Source: DTBU01 sp964568845 (GTDB lineage Archaea > Thermoproteota > CALKCG01 > B24). From it: a stretch of DNA of 63,022 nt. The translations under genes and the position numbers were made by a program. The stretch covers positions 1 through 63,022 of the forward strand of contig CAZMSC010000007.1 in the NCBI GenBank assembly GCA_964568845.1, read 5' to 3'. Shown in pieces: positions 16,380 through 25,655 of the stretch (the stretch's first letter is position 1; every line of letters begins with the position of its first letter). The notes beneath the pieces are model-generated. The model did not search any database and was not told the origin of the DNA. It worked only from the letters and a program-made list of their open reading frames with translations.

Positions 16380-17729
16380 TTGGAGATTCTAATTAAAGAT
16401 TGCGATTGGATAATTACCCAAGATAAACATAGGAGAGTGTTGAGGAAGACGTCAGTCCTAGTAAAAGACGGGTTGATCGTTGATGTAAGCCGTGATCTGA
16501 CTGGGGGAGATGTGGTTGTAAATGGTGAAGGTAAGGCTTTGATGCCAGCCCTCATAAATACGCATACGCATCTTTCAATGAGCTTACTTAGAGGTTATGC
16601 CGAGGATTTACCGTTGGATAGATGGCTTAAAGAGAAGGTGTGGCCTTTAGAGCGTAAACTTACCGGGCAGCTTTGCTACGTGGGGGCTCTACTTGGATGT
16701 CTTGAAATGATAAGGACTGGTACGGCTTGTCTAGTCGACATGTATTATCATGCTGGAATGGTCGCTAAAGCTGTTAAAGAGGCTGGTTTAAGAGGTTTTA
16801 TAGGTCAAGGCTTGATAGATACAGTGTCAGATGATAGAGCTTCAGATGAAGACTTGAAGAGAAACTTTCTAACGGAAACGTATAAGACAGTTGAAACCAT
16901 ACGAGAGTTGAACGACCCTAAGATCAAACCTATAGTAGCTCCGCATGCTCCTTATACATGCTCCGATGAACTTCTCATGGAAAGTCAAACGATAGCTAAG
17001 AAATTCAACATGCTCATTCACATACATCTAGCTGAAACTAGAAGAGAGCAAATGATGTTTCAGAGAAAGTATGGATGTAGCGTTGTCGAGTATCTAGATA
17101 AGGTTGGCTTCCTAGATGGAAATGTTTTAGCTGCACACTGCGTTTGGCTGACGAGGAGGGATATTGAAGTTTTAGCGCTTAGAAGGGTTAAGGTTTCCCA
17201 TTGCCCGATTTCAAACATGAAGCTTGGAGTGGGAGGAGTATCTCCAATCCCAGAGCTCATAGAAGCTGGTGTGTTTGTAAGCCTAGGCACAGATGGACCT
17301 GCAAGCAATAATGCACTGGACATGTTTGAAACAATGAAGTTTACAGCTTTACTTCAAAAGCATACCCGTTGGGATCCGAGCGTTGTAAGCGTTCAGCAGG
17401 TTCTAGACATGGCTACGGTTAATGCTAGTGAAAGCCTAGGCCTTGGAAATGTCATCGGCCGTATTGAAAAGGGTTTTGAAGCGGATTTAATATTAGTAGA
17501 TATTAGAAGCCCTAGTCTTCAGCCGATTTACAGCCCGGAGAATTTAATATCAAACCTCATATATGCTGCTAAAGGTTTAAACGTAGATTCCTTACTCGTC
17601 CAAGGTAAGCTTCTAATGCTTAATGGGGTCTTTCAAACTCTGGATGAAGAGAAGATCTACAATTTGGTTGAAGACGCTTTGAGAGAGCTTGACATCAAGT
17701 CTTCCAATAGTATTCAACATGAAAAATGA
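16380..17729 (+). CDS. mtaD: 5'-methylthioadenosine/S-adenosylhomocysteine deaminase family amidohydrolase
   Basis: A 449-residue amidohydrolase. NTHTHLSMSLLRGYAEDLPLD (split over residues 59-80) carries the His-x-His metal pair and the MTA/SAH deaminase signature. HIHLAETRREQ near 213, HCVWLTRRD near 243 and SLGTDGPASNN near 300 supply the remaining metal ligands. It deaminates SAH, MTA or related nucleosides during S-adenosylmethionine recycling. The start is TTG 16380. An AT-rich TATA-like stretch lies about 35-45 bases upstream. Confidence 0.85.
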   Translation: MEILIKDCDWIITQDKHRRVLRKTSVLVKDGLIVDVSRDLTGGDVVVNGEGKALMPALINTHTHLSMSLLRGYAEDLPLDRWLKEKVWPLERKLTGQLCYVGALLGCLEMIRTGTACLVDMYYHAGMVAKAVKEAGLRGFIGQGLIDTVSDDRASDEDLKRNFLTETYKTVETIRELNDPKIKPIVAPHAPYTCSDELLMESQTIAKKFNMLIHIHLAETRREQMMFQRKYGCSVVEYLDKVGFLDGNVLAAHCVWLTRRDIEVLALRRVKVSHCPISNMKLGVGGVSPIPELIEAGVFVSLGTDGPASNNALDMFETMKFTALLQKHTRWDPSVVSVQQVLDMATVNASESLGLGNVIGRIEKGFEADLILVDIRSPSLQPIYSPENLISNLIYAAKGLNVDSLLVQGKLLMLNGVFQTLDEEKIYNLVEDALRELDIKSSNSIQHEK

Positions 17730-17751
17730 AAATTGCGTAATCAACGAGCTA

Positions 17752-18453
17752 TTAGAGTCTGTAAAAACTGTCCTTATCTTCTAAATAAGCCTCATCTACT
17801 TTCAGATAGCCGGAGTCTCCCATCCATACAGGTTTAGCCTTTTTGATCCGTAAACGTTTACTGAAGAATGCCGCATCTAAAACAAGCGTTTCATATTCAC
17901 CCCCCTCTCCTAGAAGGCTAAAATGGTACTTAGAGGCGAGCTGAGTAAACTCTACTATGGAATCAACGTCTAGGATTCTGCCCAACCATTTCTCCGTTAA
18001 TCCCTCGGCAGCTACGGCTACGATCATTATTAAAAATCCAAGCTCTAGCATCTCTTTCAAAATCCAGTCAGCCCTCTTACCCCACAGCGGTGTAAAGCTT
18101 TTAAGGCTAAGCTCTTCGCATATGGAATCTATCAGGTTCTTCTGGTAGACGCTTGCATGAACTCCTGAAATAACGGAATCCACCTGCAACTTTTCAACAG
18201 CTTCCTTAAGCACGTAGTAGAGGTCTCTCAAACTTCTATTTACGGAGTCTCCGGTCCTCTTCACAAGAAATGGCTTACCCATAGCTTCAGCTTGAAGCCT
18301 CACTAGCTCGACAGCTGGGTAGTGAAAAACCCAAGATTCGAAGCTCTCAGGAATGAGCGTTACAAGGCAAGCTATTTCAAAACCCTGGTTTGCGGAAATC
18401 CATAAAGCATACAGACTGTCCTTACCACCTGAAAGGAGAACTGCGCTCTTCAA
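17752..18453 (-). CDS. dph6: Dph6-type diphthine-ammonia ligase
   Basis: A 233-residue PP-loop ATPase for the last amidation step of diphthamide on elongation factor 2. The N-terminal AVLLSGGKDSLYALW is the ATP pyrophosphatase loop. SGVHASVYQKNLID near 103, FTPLWGKRADW near 126 and LLGEGGEYETLVLD near 180 are Dph6 motifs. EF-2 itself is not in this window. It is downstream of the membrane Zn-ribbon gene on the same strand. Confidence 0.88.
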   Translation of the reverse strand: MKSAVLLSGGKDSLYALWISANQGFEIACLVTLIPESFESWVFHYPAVELVRLQAEAMGKPFLVKRTGDSVNRSLRDLYYVLKEAVEKLQVDSVISGVHASVYQKNLIDSICEELSLKSFTPLWGKRADWILKEMLELGFLIMIVAVAAEGLTEKWLGRILDVDSIVEFTQLASKYHFSLLGEGGEYETLVLDAAFFSKRLRIKKAKPVWMGDSGYLKVDEAYLEDKDSFYRL

Positions 18454-18470
18454 CCCTTACCCTCGAAGCG

Positions 18471-18992
18471 TTAAAATCTGGGAAGTTTGGCCTCTTTTAG
18501 GTTTGCTCCGCAGTATGGGCAGTAGATGGCTCCTGGAGGAATCTTAGCTTTACAATATGGGCAGACGTTTAGAGGCGGTGGTTGCGGTGGAGGTGTCATA
18601 CGTCTTTTGATGTAGGAGCCGACCACTCCCCCTCCAAATCCTATGCCTAGTTGTATTAGAAAACTTATGATCGATAATAATAGAAGCATCGGTAAACCCA
18701 ATGACTCTATCTCTGAGATCTCCGGAGGTATCGTTAGCAACCCCATCCCTATTAAAACCGTTTGTATAAGTTGCCTTATCAGTAGAGTGTCTATGACCGC
18801 CGTTAAAGCCCCCATTTTACCCCCATCTTTCATAGGCTCTAAGAAGAAGCTTCCAGCGACTAAGCCTCCTAAAAACGGAGAGACTAGGACTATGTCTGAA
18901 TAACCAGCCGTCAGTAGAATCGTTAGATCTAGAATTGCACATGTAGCAATACCTGAGAGTATAGCTAATCCGGTTCTAGGCTTCATTTCCAA
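18471..18992 (-). CDS. Membrane protein with C-terminal zinc ribbon
   Basis: 173 residues with about four membrane segments (roughly 8-25, 30-52, 60-85, 97-122), a proline-rich linker (PPPQPPPL), then a zinc ribbon CPYCKAKIPPGAIYCPYCG near 143-161. The function is unknown. Such small archaeal membrane proteins are common and are not assigned a pathway. It precedes dph6 by 17 bases on the same strand. Confidence 0.7.
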   Translation of the reverse strand: MEMKPRTGLAILSGIATCAILDLTILLTAGYSDIVLVSPFLGGLVAGSFFLEPMKDGGKMGALTAVIDTLLIRQLIQTVLIGMGLLTIPPEISEIESLGLPMLLLLSIISFLIQLGIGFGGGVVGSYIKRRMTPPPQPPPLNVCPYCKAKIPPGAIYCPYCGANLKEAKLPRF

Positions 18993-19087
18993 GATTTAGA
19001 AGAAAATCGTCGATTTAAGTGTTTAGTTTCTAAGACAATACTTAAACTCTACAGTCGACTAGATTTTGATGGGGTGTTAATCGTCTG

Positions 19088-20473
19088 ATGAAAATCATAC
19101 AAAACCTTGAAAGCTTGATCTCCAACGGTTTGACAGATGGAGATAGAAGGGCTAGAGCCGTCTGCTTAAACATCCTCGATGAAGTTATGGAGAAGTTGAA
19201 TCCGGTAGATATGGTAAAGTCAAGCGTTAAGAGGAACGGCTCAATGCTCAGCGTAGGCGATTTAAAGCTGAACCTTGATGATTTTAAACGCATTTATTTA
19301 GTTGGCTTCGGTAAAGCCAGCCACCTTATGGCTTTAGCGGTTGAACAGCTAATAGGCGATAAAATTACTAGAGGCTTCATAAATGTGCTCAAAGGTGTGA
19401 GATTTAAATCCCTGACCGGTAAGGTTGAATTTATAGAGGCCGGGCATCCAATACCCGATATTAATGGGCAGAGGGGTGCGGAGGAAATCGTAAGAATAGT
19501 TTCAGAGGCTTCCGAATACGACCTGGTGATATGTCTTATTTCAGGTGGTGGGTCTGCTATGACACCACTGCCCGCAGATGGTATATCACTCGAGGAAAAA
19601 CAGCAGGTCACGCAGCTTCTTCTTAAAAGCGGAGCCAATATAAACGAATTTAACGCCGTTAGAAAACATATATCGGCTTTCAAAGGCGGATTGCTGGCCA
19701 AATACGCGTATCCAGCTAGAGTTTTAAGTTTAATAATATCCGATGTAGTGGGCGATAGCTTAGACGTCATCTCATCTGGACCTACATCACCGGATACTTC
19801 AACTTTTCAAGACGCTTATCATGTGCTTGATAGGTACGGTTTATGGCATCACGTACCGGAATCCGTTAGAAGGCGGATAGAAGCCGGACTGAGGGGAGAA
19901 GTAGCGGAGACTCCAAAACCTGGAGATAGAGTGTTTGAAAAAGTCCACAATTTAATAATCGGAAGCAACAGGTTGGCATGTAGGCTAGCCGTTAAAACGG
20001 CTAGAAGATTGGGTTTAAATTCCATCATATTATCCTCCGTAGTTGAAGGGGAGGCTAGATACGTGGGAACGGTATACGGCAGTATACTCGTTGAAGAGGC
20101 TTTAGAAGACAGCCCCATTAAGAAACCTGCAGCTATAGTAGCTGGTGGTGAGACTACGGTAACGGTTAGAGGGTCTGGGGTTGGAGGTAGAAACCAGGAG
20201 CTTGTTCTTTCAGCATCCGTGAAAATACAGAACCTAAAAAACGTCGCAGTAGCATCTATCGGAACAGATGGGGTTGATGGTTTAACCGATGCGGCTGGAG
20301 CTGTAGCTGACGGTAAAACTATTCAAAGAGCATCTGAAGAGAACCTAGACCCGAAGGAGTGCCTCGACAATAACGACTCCCATAGGTTTTTTAAGAAGTT
20401 AGGCGACCTTATATTTACAGGACCAACTGGTGTCAATCTGATGGATATAACGGTTATGGTGGCATTAAAATAG
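19088..20473 (+). CDS. Glycerate 2-kinase (MOFRL/DUF4147 family)
   Basis: Phosphorylates D-glycerate to 2-phosphoglycerate. A 461-residue two-domain protein. Visible motifs are YLVGFGKASHLMALA near 70, EAGHPIPD near 118, CLISGGGSAMTPLP near 151, NAVRKHISAFKGG near 187, IISDVVGDSLDVISSGPTSP split over 218-237, and the C-terminal GTDGVDGLTDAAGA typical of the MOFRL domain. It matches the archaeal glycerate kinase of semi- or non-phosphorylative sugar oxidation. The start is ATG 19088. Confidence 0.92.
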   Translation: MKIIQNLESLISNGLTDGDRRARAVCLNILDEVMEKLNPVDMVKSSVKRNGSMLSVGDLKLNLDDFKRIYLVGFGKASHLMALAVEQLIGDKITRGFINVLKGVRFKSLTGKVEFIEAGHPIPDINGQRGAEEIVRIVSEASEYDLVICLISGGGSAMTPLPADGISLEEKQQVTQLLLKSGANINEFNAVRKHISAFKGGLLAKYAYPARVLSLIISDVVGDSLDVISSGPTSPDTSTFQDAYHVLDRYGLWHHVPESVRRRIEAGLRGEVAETPKPGDRVFEKVHNLIIGSNRLACRLAVKTARRLGLNSIILSSVVEGEARYVGTVYGSILVEEALEDSPIKKPAAIVAGGETTVTVRGSGVGGRNQELVLSASVKIQNLKNVAVASIGTDGVDGLTDAAGAVADGKTIQRASEENLDPKECLDNNDSHRFFKKLGDLIFTGPTGVNLMDITVMVALK

Positions 20474-20494
20474 TTCATGGCTTAGGTGCTCTAA

Positions 20495-21451
20495 ATGTAC
20501 ACTAGTTGCGTAGGAAGCTTTCCAGTAGAATTCTGTAGAGAATCTGTAGAAAAGATTGCGGAAGACATGTATAGCATTGGTTTAACGTATCCCAGCTATC
20601 CCCAACTCAGAGACTTCATAAGTATTTTTCTCGACCCTCTATCTTCTAAAGGGCTCATGTATAAAGAAGGTCTAGACTACGTATTTTCGGCTGATAGCGT
20701 TGAAGAATTAGAGAATACAGAGATACCTGTACCATTTGAAGCATTATGGTTTGTAGACCATGTTAGAAGATGTGGTTTAAATTTCACGGGCTTAAGAGCT
20801 CCCGTGACCGGGGTTTTCACACTAGCTTCAAGAATCTATCCGGCTGGAAGACCGCATTCAATAAGAGAATCTCTGATGAACGATTTGACATTTTTAGAAA
20901 GTTTAGCTTCTGCAATATCGAGTTTGATACGTAGACTTGAAGATCTAGGATACAGTCTGATAGTAATTGACGAGCCTATTCTTTCAGTCGTTTATGGAAG
21001 TGGGGTGTCGTTGATCAAACATAGGACTGAAGATGTTTTGAGAATATTTGGAAGGCTTGAACCATGCAAGTCCACATTTGGTATACACGTGTGCGGTAGA
21101 ATTTCACCAGCTTTATCCAGGTTGCTTTTAAAATCCAACTTCACGCTGTTAGACCATGAATTTAAAGATTCCCCGGAGAATTTTAGAAGCTTAAAACCAG
21201 ACGAACTTAAGGAATCAGGTAAACTTTTATCTGTAGGTTGCGCATCCTCTAGAAATGCTAAGGTTGAGAGTGTTGAAGAAGTTCAAAGCATTCTATCTAA
21301 AGCGTTAAACATTTATGGCGATAGAGTCTACATGGCTAAGCCGGACTGCGGATTTAGAGGCTTGAGCGGTATTCTACCTGAGGATAAGGCATATGAAGTT
21401 AGCATTATGAAGCTTAAAACGATAGTGGAGGCTGTGAAAAGGCTTAATTAG
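20495..21451 (+). CDS. MetE-like cobalamin-independent methionine synthase core protein
   Basis: 318 residues equal to only the catalytic C-terminal barrel of MetE. The zinc ligands are preserved: His and Cys in IHVCGR near 196-201 and Cys in KPDCGFRGL near 284-292, with an acidic DEP near 159. Archaeal short MetE proteins use methylated corrinoid or another methyl donor rather than polyglutamyl methylfolate; the donor here is not evident. It sits 21 bases after glycerate kinase and 32 bases before a flavodoxin. Confidence 0.75.
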   Translation: MYTSCVGSFPVEFCRESVEKIAEDMYSIGLTYPSYPQLRDFISIFLDPLSSKGLMYKEGLDYVFSADSVEELENTEIPVPFEALWFVDHVRRCGLNFTGLRAPVTGVFTLASRIYPAGRPHSIRESLMNDLTFLESLASAISSLIRRLEDLGYSLIVIDEPILSVVYGSGVSLIKHRTEDVLRIFGRLEPCKSTFGIHVCGRISPALSRLLLKSNFTLLDHEFKDSPENFRSLKPDELKESGKLLSVGCASSRNAKVESVEEVQSILSKALNIYGDRVYMAKPDCGFRGLSGILPEDKAYEVSIMKLKTIVEAVKRLN

Positions 21452-21483
21452 TCTAAATCCAATTATGCTTAGAGGTGGTTTGA

Positions 21484-21966
21484 ATGGTTAAAGTTTTGGT
21501 GGTTTACTATTCGCGTGGGGGGAATACGCGGAAGCTTGCGGAAATGCTTACGACGGCGCTTAGAGAGGAAAACCTAGAAGTCTCTATGAAAACAGTGTCT
21601 GATACTAGAGTAGAAGAACTTTTAGATTATGATGGAATAGCCATAGGCTCTCCAACATACTACGGTCAAATGGCGGGAGAGGTTAAAGCGTTTTTAGATG
21701 AAACCGTTAGGCTTCACGGTAAACTTGACGGTAAGGTTGGGCTGGCTTTTACAACGGCTGGCGGACATGGAACTGGAGGTGAAACCACCGTATTATCGAT
21801 CATTTACACAATGTTGATACACGGAATGATCATTCAAGGAGACCCGGAAGATTTACATTATGGAATAGTAGTCAGAGGAATGCCTAAAGATGAAGACTTC
21901 GATGTTGTTAAGCTTAAAGCTAGAAAGTTTGCCGGATTGATTAAAAAATTGAAGGTTGAAACTTAA
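21484..21966 (+). CDS. Flavodoxin/WrbA-like NAD(P)H oxidoreductase
   Basis: A 160-residue flavodoxin-fold protein. VVYYSRGGNTRKLAEML (residues 6-22) binds FMN phosphate, AIGSPTYYGQMAGEVKAFLD (about 52-71) is the WrbA/flavodoxin signature, and TTAGGHGTGGETT near 91-103 is the third loop. The likely role is electron transfer or quinone reduction. The Shine-Dalgarno AGAGGTGG stands before ATG 21484. A run of eight T follows at about 21973-21980, likely ending transcription before the RNA polymerase operon. Confidence 0.85.
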   Translation: MVKVLVVYYSRGGNTRKLAEMLTTALREENLEVSMKTVSDTRVEELLDYDGIAIGSPTYYGQMAGEVKAFLDETVRLHGKLDGKVGLAFTTAGGHGTGGETTVLSIIYTMLIHGMIIQGDPEDLHYGIVVRGMPKDEDFDVVKLKARKFAGLIKKLKVET

Positions 21967-22010
21967 CCTCATATTTTTTTAAACATCTGTACATTCATCT
22001 GTTAATAGAA

Positions 22011-22020
22011 ATATTTATTA
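22011..22020 (+). promoter_or_regulatory. TATA box of the RNA polymerase/ribosomal operon
   Basis: ATATTTATTA lies about 48-57 bases before the rpoH ATG (22068). Transcription start would fall near 22043, leaving a leader of about 25 bases without a Shine-Dalgarno. Confidence 0.5.
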
Positions 22021-22067
22021 GAGACTTAGTATTATCTTGCTTAGCACCTTCTAAGCGGGTTTTACGC

Positions 22068-22322
22068 ATGAGTACTCAACAGAAAATAAAGTTTGATATA
22101 TTTCAACATGAGCTCGTACCTAAACATAGCATTTTAACGAAAGATGAGATGGATGATCTTTTAAGAAGATATCATATTGAGAAATATCAACTTCCGAAGA
22201 TTAGAGCCCGAGACCCAGCTGCTCTACTAATAGGTGCTAAGCCTGGAGATATTGTAAGGATTGTTAGAAGAAGCCCTACAGCCGGATTAGCCGTGTTTTA
22301 CAGGTTTGTTGTAGGTGGTTGA
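22068..22322 (+). CDS. rpoH: DNA-directed RNA polymerase subunit H (Rpo5)
   Basis: An 84-residue homologue of the C-terminal part of eukaryotic RPB5. The block HELVPKHSILTKDEMDDLL and the ending RIVRRSPTAGLAVFYRFV are diagnostic. It is the first gene of rpoH-rpoB-rpoA-rpl30e-nusA-rps12-rps7, the usual archaeal order. Confidence 0.96.
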   Translation: MSTQQKIKFDIFQHELVPKHSILTKDEMDDLLRRYHIEKYQLPKIRARDPAALLIGAKPGDIVRIVRRSPTAGLAVFYRFVVGG

Positions 22323-22323
22323 A

Positions 22324-25300
22324 ATGTATACGCGAGAAGATATGTGGTTTTTGATGAAAGCCTTCTTTCAAGAGAAAGGCTTAGTTAGACAGCATTTAGA
22401 CTCTTACAATGAATTTGTCGAGAAAGAGTTACAGCAGATTATAGACTCCATAGGTGGTGTAGAAATACCTACCAGTAGCGGTAGCCTATATATAAAGTTT
22501 GGTGAAATTAGCGTAGGTGATCCAAGGGTTACAGAGGTCGACGGCTCATCTCATAGTGTCACCCCACTTGAATGCAGACTTAGAAATCTCACTTATGCAG
22601 CACCCCTCTTTTTAGAGATGACGCCAATATTTAACGGTAAGACTATAACCACTGATACCATTTACATCGGCGATTTACCGATTATGCTTAAGTCTGAAAT
22701 CTGTCCTCTAAGTAAAATGACTAGGAGGGAGCTTTTAGAGATAGGTGAAGACCCCGACGACCCTGGTGGCTACTTCATAATAAACGGCTCAGAGAGACTT
22801 ATTATAGGTCTCGAAGACCTTGCCCCCAACAAGGTCATAGTGGATGTCGACAGAAGCACTTCTAGGTTTGTCTACAGGGCTAAAGTTTTCTCTACAACGG
22901 TAGGCTTTAGGACGAGGGTTGAAGTTAAGCTTAAACCTGATGGAGCTATATACGTTTCAATACCGGGTGTACCTGTAGAGCTTCCATTTGTAGTACTTAT
23001 GAAAGCCCTTGGAGTTGAAAAAGACAGTGAAATTGCAGATATGGTTTCACTAGACCCTGTGATCAGAGAGCAGCTTGAACCGTCATTCGATAAATCCCCT
23101 AGAATCGACAACGCTGAGAAGGCTATAGTTTTTATAGGTAATAAGATCGCATACGGTCAAGAGGAGGCGCGTAGAATACAGAGAGCCAATTCAATACTAG
23201 ATAATAATCTATTTCTACACCTAGGTACGAGCACTGAAGCTAGACCTACCAAAGCCAGATACCTAGCGGAAATAGCTTGTCGGCTTATAGAGCTTAAACT
23301 CGGCCTTAGAGCTGAGGATGATAAAGACCATTATGCTAACAAACGTATCAGACTTTCAGGTCCATTGCTTGGAGACCTATTCAGAACAATTTTTCGAGAT
23401 ATGATTAAAGATATGAGTTATCAACTGGAACGTCTATCTGCTAAGAAGCTTGTAAACGAATCTATTAAATTAGCCATCAGGCCAGGCATCCTCACAGAGA
23501 GGTTGCAACATGCTATTGCTACAGGCAATTGGGGTAGGAATAGAGTTGGTGTCAGCCAGCTCGTAGATAGGACGAATATACTGTCAACACTTAGCCACTT
23601 GCGTAGACTACAATCTCCTTTAAGCAGAAGCCAACCAAACTTTGAAGCCAGAGAACTCCATTCAACACATTTCGGTAGACTATGCCCAGTCGAAACACCA
23701 GAAGGGTCAAACTGCGGTCTTGTTAAGAACCTAGCCCTCATGGCTACGATATCAGTATCAGCGGATACAGATCATGTTTGTAAAGTTTTAAAGGATCTAG
23801 GATGCATCCCTGTTGAAGACGCAGATAAGGAGGCCCGTATTAGAGGCGTAAAGGTTTACATTAATGGAACACTAAGCTTCTACACTTTGAAGCCGGAGAA
23901 GCTTGTAAGAGATTTTATACGATATCGACGTAGAGGACGCGTAAGCATTGAAGTAAATATAGCATATCTTAAGGCTAAGAATGAGGTTCAAGTTAACTGT
24001 GACGCAGGTAGATGTAGAAGACCTCTAATAGTCGTTGAAAATGGCTCTCCAATGCTTAAACAAGAGCATTTGAATGCTTTAAAGAGGGGGCTATTAAAGT
24101 GGGACGACCTAGTAAAGATGGGCGTCATAGAGTATCTAGACGCCGAAGAAGAGGAGAATGCTTACATAGCTTTAAGACCTGAAGACATTAAACCTGAGAC
24201 AACTCATTTAGAGATATGTCCCTCTACTATTCTTGGAATATGCGGCTCGATCATACCTTTTGCTGAACACAACCATTCACCTAGAAACAGCTATGAAGCA
24301 GCTATGGCTAAACAAGCTATAGGCGTATATGCAACAAACTACTTTCTAAGGATGGATTCTAGAGCACACTTCCTACATTATCCTCAGAAACCTATTGTAG
24401 AAACCAAATCTATGGAAGTTATGGGTTTCCACAAAAGACCGACTGGCCAGAATATGGTAGTCGCTATTTTAACAATGGGCGGGTATAACATGGAGGATGC
24501 TATAATATTCAATAAACACTCTATAGAGAGGGGTTTGGCAAGGTCCTCATTCTTCCAACTGTATGAGGCCGAATGTTACCAATATATGGGAGGGGAGAAG
24601 GACGCCATCGAAATACCGTCAAGTGGGATGAGAGGTTATATGGGTGATGAATACTATAAGGTTTTAGAGGAGGATGGAATAGCCAGTGTTGAAAGTGAGG
24701 TTCAAGGTGGTGACGTTTTAATCGGTAGGACAAGCCCACCCAGGTTCATAGAGGAGTATCGGGAATTAGAAGCTAAAGGTCCATCTAGAAGAGATACTTC
24801 AGTAGTCTTAAGACCGTCTACAAGGGGGATTGTAGATACAGTTATACTAACTGAAACGTCTCAAGGCAATAAAATAGTTAAAGTGAGGGTCAGAAGCAAT
24901 AGGATACCTGAAATAGGGGATAAGTTTGCATCCAGACACGGTCAAAAGGGTGTCATAGGGATGATCTATCCCTCTGAAGATATGCCGTTTACGGAAGATG
25001 GAGTTGTCCCGGACGTTATAATAAATCCGCACGCTTTTCCATCTAGGATGACTGTAGGTCAACTTCTAGAGTCGTTATTCGGTAAAGCCGCCGCTCTTAT
25101 GGGTAGACCTGTAGACGGTACTGCATTTCAGGAGGAAAAAATCGAGGATATAGAAGCTGTGTTAAAACGTTATGGTTTTGAACCCACTGGTAGAGAAGTC
25201 ATGTATAGCGGTTTAACAGGTGAGAAGCTCGAGGCTAAGGTTTACATAGGTCTTGTCTACTATCAGAGGCTTCACCATATGGTCGCCGATAAAATACACG

Positions 25301-25653
25301 CTAGAGCTAGAGGGCAGGTTCAAATGCTTACAAGACAGCCGACGGAAGGTAGAGCGAGGGGAGGAGGGTTAAGATTTGGTGAAATGGAGAGAGATTGCTT
25401 GATAGGTTACGGTGCAGCTATGCTCATTAAAGATAGGATGCTGGAAGAGTCGGATAAGTTTACGGCATACGTTTGTGCTAAATGTGGGCTCTTAGCTTAC
25501 TATGACTCTAAAACTAATAAACATGTCTGTAGAATTTGTGGAGACGGCACTAAAATTTATCCAGTAGTCATGCCTTACGCATTTAAGTTGCTGCTTCAGG
25601 AGCTTATGAGCATGTGCATTGCCCCTAGAATCGTAGTTGAGGAGGGAATTTAA
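22324..25653 (+). CDS. rpoB: DNA-directed RNA polymerase subunit B (Rpo2), unsplit
   Basis: The second-largest polymerase subunit, one chain of about 1109 residues (in several euryarchaea it is split into B' and B''). HFGRLCPVETPEGSNCGL, MGGYNMEDAIIFN, RSNRIPEIGDKFASRHGQKG and the C-terminal zinc ribbon CAKCG...CRICG are all present. ATG 22324 is preferred over GTG 22315 because the AGGTGG Shine-Dalgarno (22313-22318) overlaps the latter. It begins just after the rpoH stop and ends 2 bases before rpoA. Confidence 0.97.
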   Translation: MYTREDMWFLMKAFFQEKGLVRQHLDSYNEFVEKELQQIIDSIGGVEIPTSSGSLYIKFGEISVGDPRVTEVDGSSHSVTPLECRLRNLTYAAPLFLEMTPIFNGKTITTDTIYIGDLPIMLKSEICPLSKMTRRELLEIGEDPDDPGGYFIINGSERLIIGLEDLAPNKVIVDVDRSTSRFVYRAKVFSTTVGFRTRVEVKLKPDGAIYVSIPGVPVELPFVVLMKALGVEKDSEIADMVSLDPVIREQLEPSFDKSPRIDNAEKAIVFIGNKIAYGQEEARRIQRANSILDNNLFLHLGTSTEARPTKARYLAEIACRLIELKLGLRAEDDKDHYANKRIRLSGPLLGDLFRTIFRDMIKDMSYQLERLSAKKLVNESIKLAIRPGILTERLQHAIATGNWGRNRVGVSQLVDRTNILSTLSHLRRLQSPLSRSQPNFEARELHSTHFGRLCPVETPEGSNCGLVKNLALMATISVSADTDHVCKVLKDLGCIPVEDADKEARIRGVKVYINGTLSFYTLKPEKLVRDFIRYRRRGRVSIEVNIAYLKAKNEVQVNCDAGRCRRPLIVVENGSPMLKQEHLNALKRGLLKWDDLVKMGVIEYLDAEEEENAYIALRPEDIKPETTHLEICPSTILGICGSIIPFAEHNHSPRNSYEAAMAKQAIGVYATNYFLRMDSRAHFLHYPQKPIVETKSMEVMGFHKRPTGQNMVVAILTMGGYNMEDAIIFNKHSIERGLARSSFFQLYEAECYQYMGGEKDAIEIPSSGMRGYMGDEYYKVLEEDGIASVESEVQGGDVLIGRTSPPRFIEEYRELEAKGPSRRDTSVVLRPSTRGIVDTVILTETSQGNKIVKVRVRSNRIPEIGDKFASRHGQKGVIGMIYPSEDMPFTEDGVVPDVIINPHAFPSRMTVGQLLESLFGKAAALMGRPVDGTAFQEEKIEDIEAVLKRYGFEPTGREVMYSGLTGEKLEAKVYIGLVYYQRLHHMVADKIHARARGQVQMLTRQPTEGRARGGGLRFGEMERDCLIGYGAAMLIKDRMLEESDKFTAYVCAKCGLLAYYDSKTNKHVCRICGDGTKIYPVVMPYAFKLLLQELMSMCIAPRIVVEEGI

Positions 25654-25655
25654 GC

